A stretch of DNA of 64,000 bases. Source: Caballeronia sp. NK8. GTDB taxonomy: Bacteria; Pseudomonadota; Gammaproteobacteria; Burkholderiales; Burkholderiaceae. The notes under the pieces were generated by a model. That model was not told the origin of the DNA and searched no databases. It saw only the letters and a list, made by a program, of their open reading frames with translations. The position numbers were made by a program, and so were the translations under genes. Shown here piece by piece: positions 61,772-64,000 of this stretch (positions are counted from its first letter, which is position 1; each line of letters starts with the position of its first letter). The stretch lies in NCBI RefSeq assembly GCF_018408855.1, contig NZ_AP024324.1, positions 434,001-498,000 of the forward strand. Reading direction: 5' to 3'.

Positions 61772-61803
61772 AGGCCGCCTCTTGAACGAGGCGGCCTTTT
61801 TTT
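61772..61803 (+). terminator. rho-independent terminator after hcp
   Basis: Arms AGGCCGCCTC (61772-61781) and GAGGCGGCCT (61788-61797) with a 6-base loop are followed by a run of seven T, 19 bases after the hcp stop. Confidence 0.9.
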
Positions 61804-61827
61804 GTTCAGCGGGCGGGCGAGCCCTCG

Positions 61828-63507
61828 CTATCTCGACAACAATCCGAACACGGCCACACCGTTCCTCGTGCCCACATACACTTTGCCGTTCGCGATCATC
61901 GGCGTGATGAACTTGTTGCCCTGGCCGAACTGGTCTCGCGCGCCGAAGTCGTTGCTGCTGTAGAGCTGGCTTGCGAGATTCGTCGCGTCGTACGCGCGCA
62001 GCACACCGATCGTGCCGTTCTCCGCCGCCCACAGAATGCCGTTCGCCGTGCCGTTCGCGGAAATGCTCGGCGTCGTGCCCGGGAAGCCGAACTTGTTCGC
62101 CGTCTGACTCGTGGGCGCTCCCGACAACGTGGCGTTCGAGATCGTGAACGCCTTGATGTTGTCGCCGACCGATCCGAAATAGACCGTGTTGTTGAAATAC
62201 GCGGGCGCGCCGAACACCGACCCGCCGAGCCGGCCGACGAGCTCCTGGTAAATATGGTCGGCGTTCGAATCGAACTTGCCCATCGAATAGCGGTTCACGA
62301 CGTAGATCGTCTTGTTCTTGCCCGCGCCGATTGCGAGATGACGCACCGCGCCGGTCGAATCGGCCATATCGGGCAGCACCATCGCGCCGCCCGAGCCGAG
62401 ATCCTCGTCCTGATTCGATTCCTGCATCGTATTAGACGGCTGGAAATAGTCCTGCACCCGCAATGGTCCGAGATTGAGTCGCAGAAAGCCGTTGCCGTAG
62501 TTGCCGTTGATCGGCATCTCGTGCTCGTTTTGCGTCGGGTCGAAGGTGCCGTTTCCATCGAGCAGATAGATGGCTTCGCCGTCGGACGCGAGGCCCGCTC
62601 CGCTCATCCAGATCGCGCCCATCTGGCCGTTCGGCGTCACGTTCAGCACGCTCGTCTGCTGGAGCGTGCCGGCGTCGTAGCCCATCACCCAGCCGGTATA
62701 CGGCAGGAAATCGCAGTGCGAGGTCCATGCGGTATAGACGGTGCCGTTCAGCAGCAGCAGCGCCGCGCGCTCCACGTACTGGCCCGGATCGAATGTGAGC
62801 GTGCCGTTCTGGCTGCCCGAACCGTTGCCCGGATAGGTCGCGCGAATTTCCGTCGGGCCGTTGAAGAGCTCGGCACCAGTGGCGACGTCGAGCGCGTGAA
62901 TGCGCTGGTGATAGCCGCCCGACGCGTCCCTCGACATGCCGACTACATAGATCGCGCCATTCGGCCCGCGCGTGCGGTCGATGACCGGCGTCGCCGTGAT
63001 GCCGATCCTCGGGGTGATCTGGGTGCAGCCGTGGTCGCCGCTCGGCGACTCGCCGTTGCCGAGCGTCGAAACTTTCCAGAGCACGGCGCCGTTGTCGGCA
63101 TCGAAGGCGTAGACGCTCGCGTTCTCGGTCTCGACGTAGACCACGTTGTGCGAAGCGCCTGCGATCGGCACGTCTGCGAGAAAGAGCGGCTGGGCATCGA
63201 CGAGGCCATCGACGGAAAAGAACCCGAGCTTGCCGAAATTGCTCGCACTGACGTTCGCGGGCGTGAGGATCGTTTCGTTCAGCTGCTGGCCGGTGCGGGC
63301 GATGTCGTTGTGCCAGGTGACGACGTCCATCGGGTTGCCGGCAGCCGACGTGCCCGCACTCGTTGCCTTCGATACGCTCGACGCAGCCCTGCTGGCGGCG
63401 GCCGATGTCGAATCGCCGCTGGAGTCACCGCCGCTGCACGCGCCGATGATTGCCGCGATCAGCGCGGCGCCGAGTGCGACGGCATAAGCGGAATAACGCG
63501 CATTCAT
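61828..63507 (-). CDS. PQQ-type beta-propeller lipoprotein
   Basis: A 559-residue lipoprotein: signal peptide with a lipobox-like IIGAC (Cys about residue 24) and a Ser/Gly/Ala linker. The rest has PQQ/YVTN-type blades: NVVYVETENASVYAFDADNGAVLWKV in part, GAIYVVGMS, KTIYVVNRYSMGKFDSN and NGILWAAENGTIGVLRAYDA in part. It lacks the catalytic residues of quinoprotein dehydrogenases as far as I can see, so a structural or binding role on the periplasmic side is likelier. The ATG at 63507 is set by GGAG; an ATG two codons upstream overlaps it. Convergent with hcp. Confidence 0.75.
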   Translation of the reverse strand: MNARYSAYAVALGAALIAAIIGACSGGDSSGDSTSAAASRAASSVSKATSAGTSAAGNPMDVVTWHNDIARTGQQLNETILTPANVSASNFGKLGFFSVDGLVDAQPLFLADVPIAGASHNVVYVETENASVYAFDADNGAVLWKVSTLGNGESPSGDHGCTQITPRIGITATPVIDRTRGPNGAIYVVGMSRDASGGYHQRIHALDVATGAELFNGPTEIRATYPGNGSGSQNGTLTFDPGQYVERAALLLLNGTVYTAWTSHCDFLPYTGWVMGYDAGTLQQTSVLNVTPNGQMGAIWMSGAGLASDGEAIYLLDGNGTFDPTQNEHEMPINGNYGNGFLRLNLGPLRVQDYFQPSNTMQESNQDEDLGSGGAMVLPDMADSTGAVRHLAIGAGKNKTIYVVNRYSMGKFDSNADHIYQELVGRLGGSVFGAPAYFNNTVYFGSVGDNIKAFTISNATLSGAPTSQTANKFGFPGTTPSISANGTANGILWAAENGTIGVLRAYDATNLASQLYSSNDFGARDQFGQGNKFITPMIANGKVYVGTRNGVAVFGLLSR

Positions 63508-63850
63508 TTGCATTCTCCTTCTCCGGGAGGGCCGGAACGGGCAACGCATGGAGCGACGACGATGCTAACAAAGCAATAACATGTGCGCCCCCGGATGGTG
63601 ACAGAAAAAGAGGACTTTCTCGCCAACGAACGTTCGGATGCAAAGTGGGCGGCCGATTTCGAATCAGGACAGCAATGACGCGTTTGCTTCGAGAACCCTT
63701 TCAATTCCTAAGGCGTATGTATCCGAGGGCACATATTTACCTATTTATTTATCCTCCAGAACGGATCTTGCCGATTTGGACTGCTAGTCTTCGTCCGAGA
63801 GAAATTGCAATACAAAAGAGCCATGGCTGCGACACCTCTGCTCGCGCCTG
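63508..63850. other. gene-free stretch, 343 bases
   Basis: Between the lipoprotein start and the partial gene at the right edge I see no gene, repeat or clear hairpin. Part is AT-rich (TATTTACCTATTTATTTATC, 63733-63752) and may carry the lipoprotein promoter. Confidence 0.4.
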
Positions 63851-64000
63851 TCAGGCCGGATCTTCGACGTACAAGTCGCACCGTGATGCCCCGGAACGGG
63901 GATCGTAAAACGTGTCGATGAGGGCGATTTCGGTGAGCCAGGAAAAGATGCCCGACTGTCTGACATCCGGCATGGGTGCGTTTGCTCCCGCCCTCACTCG
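63851..64000 (-). CDS. 3' end of an unidentified protein (partial)
   Basis: On the minus strand a frame is open from the window edge for 49 codons to TGA 63853-63851. The visible C-terminus reads protein-like, with GIFSWLTEIALIDTFYDP and a polar end RCDLYVEDPA. An internal ATG (MPDVRQSG) could be a start, but the frame continues upstream and the gene probably begins outside the window. I do not recognise the family. Confidence 0.5.
   Translation of the reverse strand, partial: RVRAGANAPMPDVRQSGIFSWLTEIALIDTFYDPRSGASRCDLYVEDPA

Overview
The window is a high-GC, densely coded segment that reads like an accessory replicon of a soil or plant-associated Burkholderiaceae bacterium (Caballeronia/Paraburkholderia type). 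This is inferred from gene families and codon use; there is no rRNA, tRNA or replication gene to place it more exactly. It is a catabolic mosaic: small pathway operons, each beside its own regulator (LysR, AraC, LuxR, MarR, IclR, LacI, DauR-like) and often its own transporter.

Left part (1-15 kb): the 3' end of an unknown gene, a methyltransferase, a secreted propeller/TonB-like protein, a decayed tyrosine-recombinase tail (2712-2876), a flavoprotein disulfide reductase with an AhpD-like protein under a divergent AraC regulator, an Old Yellow Enzyme with a divergent LysR gene, and a LysR-controlled operon of MFS transporter, TIM-barrel isomerase and Gfo/Idh/MocA dehydrogenase. At 14.0-15.0 kb lie a small Pro-rich peptide with a double-glycine leader and a HAD-like protein with degenerate motifs.

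15-27 kb looks dedicated to guanidino, polyamine and arginine-type amines: a ureohydrolase and aldehyde dehydrogenase, a LuxR regulator, a cupin, a PuuB-like FAD amine oxidase, a LysR regulator and an NCS1 permease. Next comes a dau-like D-amino-acid module: DauR-like regulator, DauB-like ornithine cyclodeaminase-family enzyme, periplasmic amino-acid-binding protein and DadA/DauA-like FAD dehydrogenase.

27-40 kb is a complete aerobic nicotinate pathway: nicotinate to 6-hydroxynicotinate (NicA plus a split NicB), to 2,5-dihydroxypyridine (NicC), N-formylmaleamate (NicX), maleamate (NicD), maleate (NicF) and fumarate (NicE), with a NicR-like MarR regulator and an MFS transporter. A shared 12-bp inverted repeat, near AGCGTACACGCT, occurs in all its control regions. 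The large dehydrogenase subunit is unusual. One gene encodes an intact molybdenum-cofactor protein. A distant gene, coupled to nicA, encodes a triheme cytochrome c fused to a shortened Moco-type domain that has lost the catalytic glutamate motif.

40-46 kb holds a DASS-type anion transporter next to an Lrp/AsnC remnant, then a curli operon csgE-F-G-B-A with an unusually long major curlin. 46-49.4 kb holds a DUF4148 protein and a shikimate/quinate-type unit (IclR, MHS transporter, type II dehydroquinase). 49.4-59.4 kb is an unassigned catabolic region: SDR enzymes, a frameshifted LacI regulator, an MHS transporter, two tautomerase-fold proteins, a MarR gene with a repeated operator, an acyl-CoA thioesterase, a HisD/HpsN-like dehydrogenase, an intact LacI gene and a GlxA-type AraC regulator. 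The right end carries a GH64-like lipoprotein, an orphan Hcp with a strong terminator, a PQQ-type propeller lipoprotein and the 3' end of an unknown gene.
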